A stretch of 64,000 bases of DNA from JADGHX01 sp035760965 (GCA_035760965.1 DASTRY010000052.1:1-64000), one strand, 5' to 3'. Shown: positions 49,637 to 58,279, numbered from the stretch's first letter. The notes: a model not told the origin generated them from the sequence alone. Numbers and translations are program-made.

Positions 49637-50242
49637 ATGAGCAATTCGAGCGCGGTGTATTACGTCGTCCTGCGGGGAGCCGGTCGCCACTCCATCTTCA
49701 ACGACGACGAGGACCGTCGCCATTTCACGCGGGTCGTCGCCGAGGCCGCGGCCGCCTGCGGTGTGACCGTCCACGCGTACTGCTGGCTGCAGGCCGAAGC
49801 GCGCCTCGCCGCACAGGTCGCCGACATCCCGATCTCCCAGTTCGCCCAGTACATCGCCGACAAGCACACCCGGCGGCTGAAGCGGCGCATTTCGTTGAGC
49901 GGCTCGCTGTTCGAGCAGCAGTTCCGCGGCGTGCTGGTCGACGGCCAGACGGAGCTTCCGGAGCTCGTCCGCCACATCCATCTGGCACCGCTGAAGGCCG
50001 GCTTGACCGAGGATCTGACCGAGTATCCCTGGAGCAGTCACCCCGTCTACATCGGCCTGGAATCGGCGCCCTGGGTGGCGACGGAGGCGACGCTGCGCCA
50101 CTTCGCCGCTCGCGGTCCCGATCCGCGGCGCGGCTATATTGAATTCATGAAGCACGGCGCGAAAGAATTGGATACGCTGCGTGCGGCACCGGCAGCCGCG
50201 CCGGACGTCGGAGGACCGGACGAGATCCTCCCGAAGAAGTAG
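49637..50242 (+). CDS. REP-associated (Y1-type) transposase homologue lacking catalytic residues
   Basis: Protein of 201 residues with the fold pattern of REP-associated tyrosine transposases: YYVVLRGAGRHSIFNDDEDRRHF, VHAYCWLQ, GSLFEQQFRGVLVD and YPWSSHPVY. The HUH metal motif usually written LMxNHxHLL is replaced by LQAEARLAA, and the catalytic Tyr of the YIHxNPVxAG motif is replaced by His (RHIHLAPLKAG). DNA cleavage is therefore unlikely. The frame is intact with no stops and its C-terminus is Pro/Ala-rich. It may be a domesticated DNA-binding protein or a decaying remnant. It separates the STN fragment from the truncated sigma gene. Confidence 0.8.
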   Translation: MSNSSAVYYVVLRGAGRHSIFNDDEDRRHFTRVVAEAAAACGVTVHAYCWLQAEARLAAQVADIPISQFAQYIADKHTRRLKRRISLSGSLFEQQFRGVLVDGQTELPELVRHIHLAPLKAGLTEDLTEYPWSSHPVYIGLESAPWVATEATLRHFAARGPDPRRGYIEFMKHGAKELDTLRAAPAAAPDVGGPDEILPKK

Positions 50243-50419
50243 TTGCGCGCACGAAGCGCATTAGGGACTGTTAAGACGTCCTCGGCGCGATTTTCCGTTA
50301 GCCGATTCGGCATTGAATTCGAGCCCGGAGGCTTGCTCCGGCTCGGGGCGCAATGCCGTTCGCTGCACAAGACTGTGACCGTCATACATAACGGTTTAGC
50401 TCGTGGCGCTCGTCAAGCT

Positions 50420-50701
50420 ATGAGGGATACGGGGAAAGACCTGCTCGTGAAATCGTCGGAGCTCGCGGTCGTTGCCGAGCTCGCGCGGGGCTTGCCGGCG
50501 GAGTGCCGGCAGGTGTTCACGCTCCGTAAGGTCTATGGATACACCGGCACGGAAATCGCCAACCGGTTAGGGATTCCGGAACACGCTGTGGAAGAGCATC
50601 TCATCCAAGCTGCGCGCCGATGCGCGCAGGCCGATCCTGACAGCTTGGGACGACGCCCTTCACTGCTGAAGAGGCTGAGATCGCGCATCGTCCATCTATG
50701 A
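50420..50701 (+). pseudogene. Sigma factor fragment, region 4 only
   Basis: Frame of 93 residues that covers only ECF sigma region 4 (LPAECRQVFTLRKVYGYTGTEIANRLGIPEHAVEEHLIQAARRCAQ). It closely resembles the same part of the FecI factor at 40730, but region 2, which binds the -10 element and core polymerase, is absent. The in-frame sequence upstream to 50243 is not sigma-like. It overlaps the next fecR by ATGA, as an intact fecI would. I read it as the 3' end of a fecI gene that lost its 5' half, although a short region-4-only regulator cannot be ruled out. Confidence 0.7.
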
Positions 50702-51840
50702 GCACCGCATCCGACATCGAAGCCCAGGCCGCAGCGTGGCTCGTCCGTCGCGACGGCGAGCGCTTTTCGGCCGCAGACCAGCAGGCCTTCGACGCCTGGA
50801 TCGCCGCGGACCCGCGGCATCACGCGGCCTACGTCCGCATCGAGCAGGCCTGGCGTCGCGCGGACCGGCTGAACCGCCTGCGGCCGCTCGACGGCAAGGT
50901 GGACGAGGACCTGCTGGCGCACTCGCCCTTCGTCCGCCTCGAAGAATTCTCGGCCCGGGAGTCGACTCGTCGTTCGGCGAGCTCGGAAGACAGCGCTGCT
51001 CCGCCGGCGATGGATGCGCCCGAGAGCAGCTCGCGGCGGCGCTGGCTCGTTCCGGTGGCGGCGGCGGCCGTGCTTGCGGTCGTCGCCGTGGCGGCGAGCC
51101 TCTGGTTCGGCTTGCAGCGCACCGGCTGGCAGCACTACTCCACCGACTTCGGCGGGTTCGAGAAGATCGTCCTCGATGACGGCAGCGTCGTACACCTGAA
51201 CACCAACAGCGTGATGCGCGTGCGCTTCACGTCCGACCATCGCCAGGTCGTGCTCGATCGCGGCGAAGCGCTGTTCAAAGTCGCACACGAGGCGACGCGC
51301 CCGTTCGACGTCCAGGCGGGCGGCACGACGGTGCGCGCCGTCGGCACGGAGTTCTCCGTGCGCGTGCGCGAAGCGCGCGAGAATGGCGGCGGACACAAAG
51401 ACGTCGAAGTGATGGTGAAGGAAGGCCGTGTGGCGATCGATCCCGGCTCGGCGCGAGCGCCGGATGGAGCGAGCGGCCGCGCGGTGCCGATGCCCACACT
51501 CTCGGCCGGCGAGACCGTCACCATCACCGCGCAGCGGGTGCACGTCGAAAAGGTTGCGGAGGCGGAGGTCTCGAAGAAGCTCTCGTGGACCGAGGGCCGG
51601 CTGTGGTTCGAGCGCCAGCGGCTCGCCGATGTCGTCGCCGAGTTCAATCGCTACAACCGCCGGCAGATGCACATCGCGGACCCGGCGATCGCGGATCTGC
51701 GCATCGGCGGCGGGTTCGAGGCCACCGATCCGGACAGCTTCATTGCGGCTCTCGAGCGGACGCTCGGCGTGCGCGCGGTGCCCTCGCCGAACGATCCCGA
51801 CGTCATCGAGCTCGTCGGCTCGCAAGAGCAGCAACCGTAG
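50698..51840 (+). CDS. fecR: FecR-family anti-sigma/sensor protein (second copy)
   Basis: Full-length FecR of 380 residues: the N-terminal DUF4880 region (DIEAQAAAWLVRRDGERFSAADQQAFDAW-type, with RHHAAYVRIEQAWRRAD), a transmembrane helix about 118-138 (VPVAAAAVLAVVAVAASLWFG), and the periplasmic FecR domain with IVLDDGSVVHLNTNSVMRV, LDRGEALFKVAHEATRPF and WTEGRLWFERQRLADVVAEFNRYNRRQ. It overlaps the sigma fragment by four bases. Its own sigma partner appears truncated and no intact receptor follows, so it may be orphaned or cross-talk with the upstream FecI-STN receptor system. Confidence 0.92.
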   Translation: MSTASDIEAQAAAWLVRRDGERFSAADQQAFDAWIAADPRHHAAYVRIEQAWRRADRLNRLRPLDGKVDEDLLAHSPFVRLEEFSARESTRRSASSEDSAAPPAMDAPESSSRRRWLVPVAAAAVLAVVAVAASLWFGLQRTGWQHYSTDFGGFEKIVLDDGSVVHLNTNSVMRVRFTSDHRQVVLDRGEALFKVAHEATRPFDVQAGGTTVRAVGTEFSVRVREARENGGGHKDVEVMVKEGRVAIDPGSARAPDGASGRAVPMPTLSAGETVTITAQRVHVEKVAEAEVSKKLSWTEGRLWFERQRLADVVAEFNRYNRRQMHIADPAIADLRIGGGFEATDPDSFIAALERTLGVRAVPSPNDPDVIELVGSQEQQP

Positions 51841-51965
51841 CCCGCCCAGCCAAGCACTGAGGCCGCGCCGACTCTCCGCGCTCGGCGCTTGGGATTCACG
51901 TCGCGCGCGTTGACCGACTCGCGCGGCGGGCCTATGGTGCGGGCGGAAATCCAGGAGTCCTCCCG

Positions 51966-52469
51966 ATGCATGCGCTGAAAGGATTCAGCGATTGGCTCGC
52001 GGCCACCCCGGTGAGCCTGACGTTGCAGGGCGTGTCGTGGCTGGTGCCCACGGTACAGACCCTTCACATCCTGGCCATCGCCGCCGTACTGACCTCCGCC
52101 TCGATGATCAACCTGCGGCTCGCGGGCGTAGGTGCGCGCACGCTGACGCTCGCCGCGGTGACCGCCCGCTTCGTGCCGTGGGTGTGGTCCGCCGTCGTCG
52201 TGCTCGCGCTGTCGGGCTCGATCCTGATCGTGATCGAGCCGGGTCGGCCGCTGACGAATCCGGTGTTCTTTTTGAAGCTGGCGCTGATCGTCGCGGTCGC
52301 GCTGGTCATGCTCGCGACCTCATGGCCGCTGCGGCGTGACGCGCTCTACTGGGAGCGTTCAGTCGCGCGACGCAGACTGGGCTGGAGTATCGCCGTGTTG
52401 TCCACGGCGCTCTGGATCGGCGTGATCTGCGCCGGCCGCTGGATCGCCTACACGCTGACCGGTACGTAA
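51966..52469 (+). CDS. DUF6644-like integral membrane protein, copy 1
   Basis: Protein of 167 residues with about four to five transmembrane helices. The N-terminal FSDWLAATPVSLTLQGVSWLVPTVQTLHILA is followed by MINLRLAGVGARTLT and GRWIAYTL at the end. It is paralogous to the next gene (compare FLSWLQATPLAVVV, IVDLRLLGV, GRWIGFTV). I recall such pairs as DUF6644-type proteins of unknown function. CCAGGAG precedes the ATG. The gene follows fecR by 125 bp, so it may have its own promoter. Confidence 0.7.
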   Translation: MHALKGFSDWLAATPVSLTLQGVSWLVPTVQTLHILAIAAVLTSASMINLRLAGVGARTLTLAAVTARFVPWVWSAVVVLALSGSILIVIEPGRPLTNPVFFLKLALIVAVALVMLATSWPLRRDALYWERSVARRRLGWSIAVLSTALWIGVICAGRWIAYTLTGT

Positions 52470-52970
52470 ATGAACATGGATGTTCACAGCTTTCTGAGCT
52501 GGCTACAGGCCACGCCGCTCGCAGTGGTCGTACGTGAGAACGGCTACGTGTTCCCTTGGGTGGAATGCGCGCACGTCGTCGCGCTGTCGTTCGTCGTGGG
52601 CTCGATCGCGATCGTCGACTTGCGACTGCTCGGGGTCGCTTCATTGAACAGGCCGGTCACGGCGCTGATGAAGCAGGTTCTCCCGATGACCTGGACGGCT
52701 TTCGGTTTCGCGCTTCTGACCGGTGGCACGCTCTTCACGTCGGGCGCCGTGGCGTACTGGGACGATGCGCCGTTCCGCATGAAATTCGTCGCGATGGCGC
52801 TCGCGGGCGCGAACATGCTCGTGTTCCATTTCGTCACGGCGCGGAACATTGGCGAGTGGAGCGCGTCGGCGCGCACGCCGTGGGGCGCGAAGGTTGCAGG
52901 CGCGCTGTCGATGCTGATTTGGGTGTGCGTCGTTGCGTTCGGGCGGTGGATCGGGTTCACGGTGCCGTGA
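52470..52970 (+). CDS. DUF6644-like integral membrane protein, copy 2
   Basis: Protein of 166 residues whose ATG comes directly after the stop of the preceding paralogue. It has similar topology and the shared motifs FLSWLQATPLAVVVREN, FPWVECAHVVALSF, IVDLRLLGV and GRWIGFTV. A charged YWDDAPFRMKFVAMAL loop and a His-containing VFHFVTARNIGEW segment are seen. The function is unknown; tandem placement suggests a two-subunit membrane complex. Confidence 0.7.
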   Translation: MNMDVHSFLSWLQATPLAVVVRENGYVFPWVECAHVVALSFVVGSIAIVDLRLLGVASLNRPVTALMKQVLPMTWTAFGFALLTGGTLFTSGAVAYWDDAPFRMKFVAMALAGANMLVFHFVTARNIGEWSASARTPWGAKVAGALSMLIWVCVVAFGRWIGFTVP

Positions 52971-53206
52971 AGGAGCTCGCTTCGGCCGCCAAGCCACGCT
53001 GTGTCAGGGCCTGCTGCGAGCACGAGCGCTCCGCCGACGGGATTCCCGCGGAAACGTGATGATCACGCCGTACGACACGGACTGCGCCGTCATGTGCGAG
53101 CGTGAGCGCAGCCGCGTTCGCGTTCCGAGCAGCATGGACCTTTGGCTCACCGCGGCCCGCGCTCGCGCGGGATAAGCTGTAACAAGGTCGACCGTTCGGA
53201 CGTGCG

Positions 53207-54367
53207 ATGCCTCCGTTCCGCCGTCAATTCATTGCCACGTTGGCCGTGCTTTCCTGCGCAACATTCGGCGCGGAAGCTCCCGTTGCGACGGCCGCAACGG
53301 CCACCGGCTCGTTCGGCGCAGAAGGCAATTCCATCGATGCATACGATGCCCTCGCGCGGGACCTGCTACTGCGCATCGATCTGATCGAGCACGATGAGGG
53401 CAACCTGTCGCGCGCGCTTCTGGCGCCGTTGTTCGAGCTGGGCAAGCTCTACGGGTCCAACGATCAGTGCCAGAACGCCATCCCCATTATCCAGCGCGCC
53501 ATTCTGCTGAGTCAGCGACTCGACGGAGTGATGAATGCGGAGCAGCTGCCGCTCTACGAGCCGCTGCTCGATTGTCTCGTCGAGCGCGACATGCTCGGCG
53601 AGCTGCAGCGTGCACTCGATCAAACGCTGCTCATCAATGAGAGGGCGTACGGCAAGGACGACGTCCGCATGATGCCGGCCCTCGCGCACGCGGCCGAGTG
53701 GTACGAGGAGGCTGGGCTGTACGAAGAAGCGCGGCGGCTCTACAGCCGCTCGCTCAAGATCGCACGCAAAGCGGGCGGCAAGATGAGCGAGCGCATGGTG
53801 GATCCGTTACGCGGGCTCTCACAGACGTTCCGCTTGGAGGCGCAGTACGAATCCGAGCGTAGCAGCGCGCTCAATGCGGCCGGTGAACGCGCGCTCGAGC
53901 GTGCGGCGGCGATCGTGCGGGCGACGCCTGACGCGGATCCCAAGCGACGTATCGACACGCTGCTCGAGCTCGCGGATTGGTACCAGATGAGCGGCGCGCT
54001 TCGAGATGCGGCCAAGGCTTACAAGGAGGTGTGGGATATCGCCGCGGCGACGAGCGGCACATCGGCCGCGGAGCTGCTCGGCGCGCCGGAGCCCATTCTG
54101 TACCGAGCCCAAATCGGTACAGCGCTGCGACGGCCGCCTCCGAACCGCGAGAAGCTGCAGCACTACTGGGTCGACTTCCAGTTCACGGTGACGAAACGCG
54201 GCGAAGTCACGAACGTCGTGGTGACCGACGCGACGGCGCCGAAGGACCTGCAGCTGAGCCTCGCTGAAAGCTTGAAGAAGACCCACTATCGCCCGCGGTT
54301 CGCGGTCGGTCAGCCCGTCGACACGCATGGCGTGACGCTTCGGCAGGGCGTCTGGGTGGACAACTAG
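53207..54367 (+). CDS. Exported TPR protein with TonB-like C-terminal domain
   Basis: Protein of 386 residues with a signal-peptide-like start (RRQFIATLAVLSCATFGAEA). Residues about 50-290 form repeated helical hairpins of TPR type (LAHAAEWYEEAGLYEEARRLYSRSLKIARK; LLELADWYQMSGALRDAAKAY). The last 80 residues (VDFQFTVTKRGEVTNVVVTD, LAESLKKTHYRPRFAVGQPV) look like the C-terminal domain of TonB-type energy transducers, which bind receptor TonB boxes or peptidoglycan. There is no N-terminal TonB anchor, so it probably is a periplasmic protein rather than a working TonB. Its neighbours are signalling fragments. Confidence 0.75.
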   Translation: MPPFRRQFIATLAVLSCATFGAEAPVATAATATGSFGAEGNSIDAYDALARDLLLRIDLIEHDEGNLSRALLAPLFELGKLYGSNDQCQNAIPIIQRAILLSQRLDGVMNAEQLPLYEPLLDCLVERDMLGELQRALDQTLLINERAYGKDDVRMMPALAHAAEWYEEAGLYEEARRLYSRSLKIARKAGGKMSERMVDPLRGLSQTFRLEAQYESERSSALNAAGERALERAAAIVRATPDADPKRRIDTLLELADWYQMSGALRDAAKAYKEVWDIAAATSGTSAAELLGAPEPILYRAQIGTALRRPPPNREKLQHYWVDFQFTVTKRGEVTNVVVTDATAPKDLQLSLAESLKKTHYRPRFAVGQPVDTHGVTLRQGVWVDN

Positions 54368-54444
54368 TAAGGAGTGCTTCATCGCGGAGGCGCGTATCGA
54401 GTCGCGCTGCACTCGGCGCAGAGCTCGCGCAGGTCATGCCGTAG

Positions 54445-55110
54445 ATATCCGACTGCATCGCGTCGAGCGACGCGGCACATATCGGCGAGCGCGGCAGGAT
54501 CTCGCTCGCCGACGGCTTGGCGGTCGAGCTCAACACCGACTCCCACGTACGCCTGACGTTCACGTCCGGCCGCCGCGCGGCGCACCTTGTGCGCGGCGAG
54601 GCGTTGTTCGAAGTCGAGTACAACGAGCAGCCCTTCGACGTCATCTCTCAATGCGGCAGGATGCGCGCCCTCAACACGACGTTCGCCGTCTATGCACGCC
54701 CGAACGGAAGGTGCGACCTCGTCGTGGAGAACGGTCGTGTACGCACTTGGACGCGCAATGCACATCGACTGGTATCCAATCAGCAGCTCGCCCTGATCGC
54801 AGACCGCGTCGACGTGCACCCGCTCACGCGAACGGAGCTGCGGCGCCGCCTCGCGTGGACACAGGGCTTACTGATGTTCGAGAACACACGGCTAGCAGAT
54901 GCCGTCGCGCAGGTGAATCGCTACAACCGGACGCAGCTCGTGCTCGACCCACGGCTCGCGAACATCGCGATCGGCGGCCGCTTCATCGCGACGCGCGCGC
55001 ACGACTTCGCGGCCGCGCTGCGTGCCGTTCGCGTGCGAGCCATCGACGGCGCCACCACCAAGGGCCGGGTGATCCGGCTGCTGCCGGACGCGAACCCCGT
55101 CTCGCAATAA
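54445..55110 (+). pseudogene. 5'-truncated fecR
   Basis: The in-frame sequence after a TAG at 54442 reads into clear FecR homology: HIGERGRISLADGLAVELNTDSHVRL, LVRGEALFEVEYNEQPF, then WTQGLLMFENTRLADAVAQVNRYNRTQ and GGRFIATRAHDFAAAL. The cytoplasmic sigma-binding domain and transmembrane helix are missing, so it cannot act as a normal anti-sigma factor. A TTG at 54517 is the first usual start, but lies inside the homology. It follows the TPR gene by less than 80 bp. I read it as a remnant of a third fecR. Confidence 0.75.
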
Positions 55111-55215
55111 CCAATCAAACGCTGCGCTTGGATTTCCGCTCAGCAGGTTGACGCGCGACGCGCAAGCGTGCAGCGTGCGCGTCGTCCCACGGCGTTCGCA
55201 TCGGAAAGGACTCCA

Positions 55216-55512
55216 ATGGCCGCCTACCGCGTCAGCCCGTACGTGCACTCGCTGGTCGTTGATGAGCGCACATCGCTCGTCGGCCATCCCTTCTTCCTCG
55301 AATTCAGCGTGCTCGAGGGGGACGTCGCCGCGATATTCAACGCGCTCCGCACCGGCGCGCGAACGGCTGACGAGGTGTGCGAGCACGTCGCCGCGCCAAG
55401 AGACCTGGTCGATGCGGCCATCGAGTTCTTCCGGGCACGTCACTTCCTGCTAGCCGAAGATCAGGACGAAGTGACCGAGGTGCGCCGGGATCGACGAACA
55501 CCGCGGCCATGA
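55216..55512 (+). pseudogene. PqqD-like/RRE-type domain protein, truncated at its 3' end
   Basis: Frame of 98 residues with GGAAAGGA upstream. Residues 1-85 (YRVSPYVHSLVVDERTS, LEFSVLEGDVAAIFNAL, ADEVCEHV, LVDAAIEFFRARHFLL) have the beta-strand and winged-helix pattern of PqqD-like domains found alone or at the start of RiPP and radical-SAM enzymes. From about 55484 the frame runs antisense into an esterase gene, so the last nine residues are not its own. It is probably the N-terminal piece of a longer maturase whose remainder was lost. Confidence 0.55.
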
Positions 55513-55852
55513 CGGGGATCTGTCCCTTGGCAATGAGATTGTTCAGCACCACCGGCACGCGGAATACACCGTCGCGACTGAGAAACGTGCGGCCGTCCTG
55601 AAAGGCCATGAGCGCGATGGGCTTCTTGCCATCGTATTGCGCGGGCACGTAGAGCCACCATTTGTGCTCGTACCCCGGAAAGACCTTCGAATCCTTCAGG
55701 ACGAACTCGGTGACCTTGCCTTCCGGCACGCCCGGCTGCACTTCCGAATCCGGCCCGAGCACGTACTGATCGTCGGGCGAAGCGGACGAGTCCGCGAATG
55801 CCGCATTGGCGGCGAGCAGAACGGAGAGCAGCAGCCAACGGACGATGCGCAC
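55484..55852 (-). pseudogene. Esterase (alpha/beta hydrolase) fragment, 5' part only
   Basis: Starting at 55852, a signal peptide (VRWLLLSVLLAANAAFA) and 100 residues of an enterochelin-esterase-like protein follow: DQYVLGPDSEVQPGVPEGKV, YEHKWWLYVPAQYDGKKP, LMAFQDGRTFLSRDG, VMAAVFVDPG. Homology stops at 55484, before the nucleophile Ser, and the frame continues meaninglessly to 55337 through the opposite strand of the PqqD-like gene. The full gene would be about three times longer. It should be inactive. Confidence 0.75.
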
Positions 55853-55957
55853 AGACGGTCCTCACTGTCATATGCAGTCCGTTGCAGGCACGGGCCCGCC
55901 TCCCGGCGGCGGAGACGCACTATTGATCGCGATTGATAATGGAGCGGTGCGTCGTCC

Positions 55958-56887
55958 TTAAGGACGATTACCGGCGGGCGCTCCGTTATTCAGCGGCTTG
56001 GACTCGGCGGCGCTCGGCGCCCGCGCGGCGAGCAACATCTGTGCGGCGGCGTAGAGAACCACGACGAGCACGAGCCACCGCAGCCAGACGATAGGAAGCG
56101 ATTTGACGATGAACGCGGCGATCAGCACGCCGGGGATGCCACCGAGCGCAAGTCCCAGCGCGGCGCCCGCATCGTAGCGGCCGCTCTTCACGAAGCGCTC
56201 GCCGCCGAACGGCATCAAGAGCGCGCACGAGCCCATCATCACCGGGAAGCCGGCGAGCGGGTTCATGCCGAGCAGACTCACGAGAATGAGGCACGGTGCG
56301 TACAACCCGAGGCCCAGCATCATCAACGCGCCGAGGATGAAGTTGACGGCCACCGCAAATACGAGGGTCCCACCGGTGAGCCCCGTGGCTTCGCCGCCGC
56401 CCGGCATCAGGTCGAGATTCGCGGCGAGGAACAGCACGGCCGCTCCGAGAAGCGCGCCGCCCATGCCGATCTGGATGGCCCGTCGCGGCAATCGCGAAAC
56501 GATGCGCACGCCGAGCAGCGCGCCGAGCACCGCGGCCAGAATCATGCTGATGAGCGTGACGACATCGACGGTCACCACGGCGACGAAGATGAGCGCCTGC
56601 GCGACGGTCGGCAGCGCGTGTCCGGCGTTCAGCGTTCCGGGAATGCGCTCGTCCGGCATGCGACGCAGCAGCTTGAAGATCGCCGTGGTGGGTGCAAAGG
56701 AGCCGATGCCGAGCGTATCGAAGAAGTTCGTGACGAAGCCGATGGCGCCGTCGATGGGCCGCGGCCGCCAGCTCGGAGCCGATGGATCGGCGCGGCGGCG
56801 CTGTCGCTCGATGATGATCCAGCGAGCGATGTACCAGAGGGCCACCAACGCGAAGGCCGATAGAAGCGCGATGATTTCGAAGGTCAT
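55958..56887 (-). CDS. Sulfite exporter TauE/SafE family membrane protein
   Basis: Protein of 309 residues with about eight hydrophobic helices. Family repeats are visible: the first has AIGFVTNFFDTLGIGSFAPTTAIFK, then GHALPTVAQALIFV, and the second half has VNFILGALMMLGLGLYAPCLILVSLLGM with MGSCALLMPFGGERF. TauE/SafE proteins move anions such as sulfite, sulfoacetate or other organic acids through the inner membrane. It follows the FAD dehydrogenase gene by 18 bp on the same strand, so it could serve the hydroxyproline pathway, but the substrate is unknown. Confidence 0.88.
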   Translation of the reverse strand: MTFEIIALLSAFALVALWYIARWIIIERQRRRADPSAPSWRPRPIDGAIGFVTNFFDTLGIGSFAPTTAIFKLLRRMPDERIPGTLNAGHALPTVAQALIFVAVVTVDVVTLISMILAAVLGALLGVRIVSRLPRRAIQIGMGGALLGAAVLFLAANLDLMPGGGEATGLTGGTLVFAVAVNFILGALMMLGLGLYAPCLILVSLLGMNPLAGFPVMMGSCALLMPFGGERFVKSGRYDAGAALGLALGGIPGVLIAAFIVKSLPIVWLRWLVLVVVLYAAAQMLLAARAPSAAESKPLNNGAPAGNRP

Positions 56888-56905
56888 GCGTGTGCTGCTC
56901 CCGCG

Positions 56906-58279
56906 TTAGCCGAATCGTCGCAGATCGAAGGCTGACACGTCGTGGCGAGGCGTGCGCTCCGCCACGAGGTCCGCGACCAGATCGCCTGTCACCGCCGCGA
57001 GGGTGAGGCCGATGTGCTGATGGCCGATCGCGTAGAACACGTTGGGCGAGCCTGCGGGCAAGCGCCCGATGCCCGGCAAGTAGTCCGGCAGGACGGGGCG
57101 TGGACCGACCCAGCTCGGGCCTTCGAGCGGGCAGTCGTAGCCGACTGCGCGCACTTTCTCGCGCAACCGGCGCGGCTTGCGCGCGTCGGCTGGAGCGTCG
57201 GGCGCGGCAAACTCCATGTAGGTGGAACAGCGCAGGCGGCCGGCCATTGGCGTGACCAGCAGGCTGTGATCCGAATAGACGATGGGTGCGTCGACCAGTG
57301 CTGTGTGACCCGGAATTTCGATGTGATAGCCGCGCGCGACTTGCATCGGGACCTTCAGGCCGAAAGGCTCGAGCAGCGCGCGCGACCATGCGCCGGCGCA
57401 GACGACAAGCGCGTCGAATCGAGTTGCTGCGAGCGCGGAGTCTGCGGTCGAAGGCGCAACGGCCGGATGGCTCGTATCGCGTGATGTTTCCGCGGCAGGC
57501 GGCGGCACGAGGCCGGTAGATTGAGCCGTGGCGCCGTTCGTTGCTCTTGCAACGATGCGCAGTCCGTTCCCGGCCACTTCGATAGCGCGGACGTCTGCGC
57601 GACGAATCTCCGCACCCTGCGCCGCGGCCGCTGCTGCGAAGGCGCGTACGACCTCGAGTGGATCGGCGACGTGACCGCTCTCCGGAAACCAGAGTCCGGC
57701 GGCTTCGTGCGAAGCGCGTGACCCAGAGCCGCTCGAGCGCACCGCACGAGCCGCGGACTCGAGCAGGTCCGGCGGCGCCACCTCCGTCGGAACACCGAGC
57801 CGCTCCATCACACGCGCTTGCGTCCGAGCGCTCTCCAGCGCGCGCTCGTTCAGCCAAATCTCGTAATGCCCATTGCATCGGAGCAGATCGCTGCGCCCGA
57901 TCTCGCGCAGGCAGCGCTCGAGCGTCGGGCGGGATGCGCGCACCAGCGGCGCAAGCCACTTCGTATTCTCTTCTCGCCGAAACGCCGCGCTGGCGAATCG
58001 CGCGATCCAGGGAAGCATCCCCGGCACGCGCCGCAACGGCAGGTCCAGCGGCCCGCCGAACGCGATCAGCTGTTTCCAAAAGCCAAACAACAGAGCAGGC
58101 GACGGCAGCGGCTCGACCAGTTCTGCCGCGATGTGCCCGACGTTGCCGAAGCTGGCGCCACCGAGCCCCGGTTCCGCACGATCCACGAGCACGACGCTGT
58201 GGCCTTCGCGAGCGAGTGCGCAGGCGACAGCGGAGCCGACGACTCCCGCCCCGATGACGGCGATTGCAGCGCGCTCCAC
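56906..58279 (-). CDS. FAD-dependent D-amino-acid dehydrogenase, probably cis-4-hydroxy-D-proline dehydrogenase
   Basis: DadA-like flavoprotein of 457 residues from the GTG at 58279, which has AGGAG upstream and directly precedes the FAD motif (IAVIGAGVVGSAVACALAREGHSVVLVDRAEPG). Further upstream sequence is Arg-rich and unlike the family. C-terminal motifs include GYDCPLEGPSWVGPRPVLPDYLPGIG and YAIGHQHIGLTLAAVTG. A low-complexity insert lies near residues 265-310. Located beside a DapA-like deaminase and hydroxyproline epimerase genes, it most likely oxidises cis-4-hydroxy-D-proline to a pyrroline; a general D-amino-acid dehydrogenase remains possible. Confidence 0.85.
   Translation of the reverse strand: MERAAIAVIGAGVVGSAVACALAREGHSVVLVDRAEPGLGGASFGNVGHIAAELVEPLPSPALLFGFWKQLIAFGGPLDLPLRRVPGMLPWIARFASAAFRREENTKWLAPLVRASRPTLERCLREIGRSDLLRCNGHYEIWLNERALESARTQARVMERLGVPTEVAPPDLLESAARAVRSSGSGSRASHEAAGLWFPESGHVADPLEVVRAFAAAAAAQGAEIRRADVRAIEVAGNGLRIVARATNGATAQSTGLVPPPAAETSRDTSHPAVAPSTADSALAATRFDALVVCAGAWSRALLEPFGLKVPMQVARGYHIEIPGHTALVDAPIVYSDHSLLVTPMAGRLRCSTYMEFAAPDAPADARKPRRLREKVRAVGYDCPLEGPSWVGPRPVLPDYLPGIGRLPAGSPNVFYAIGHQHIGLTLAAVTGDLVADLVAERTPRHDVSAFDLRRFG

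Noticed and set aside
55484..55852. Esterase fragment as a lasso isopeptidase
   Set aside because: It resembles enterochelin-esterase-type proteins, not prolyl-oligopeptidase-type isopeptidases, and lacks its catalytic half.
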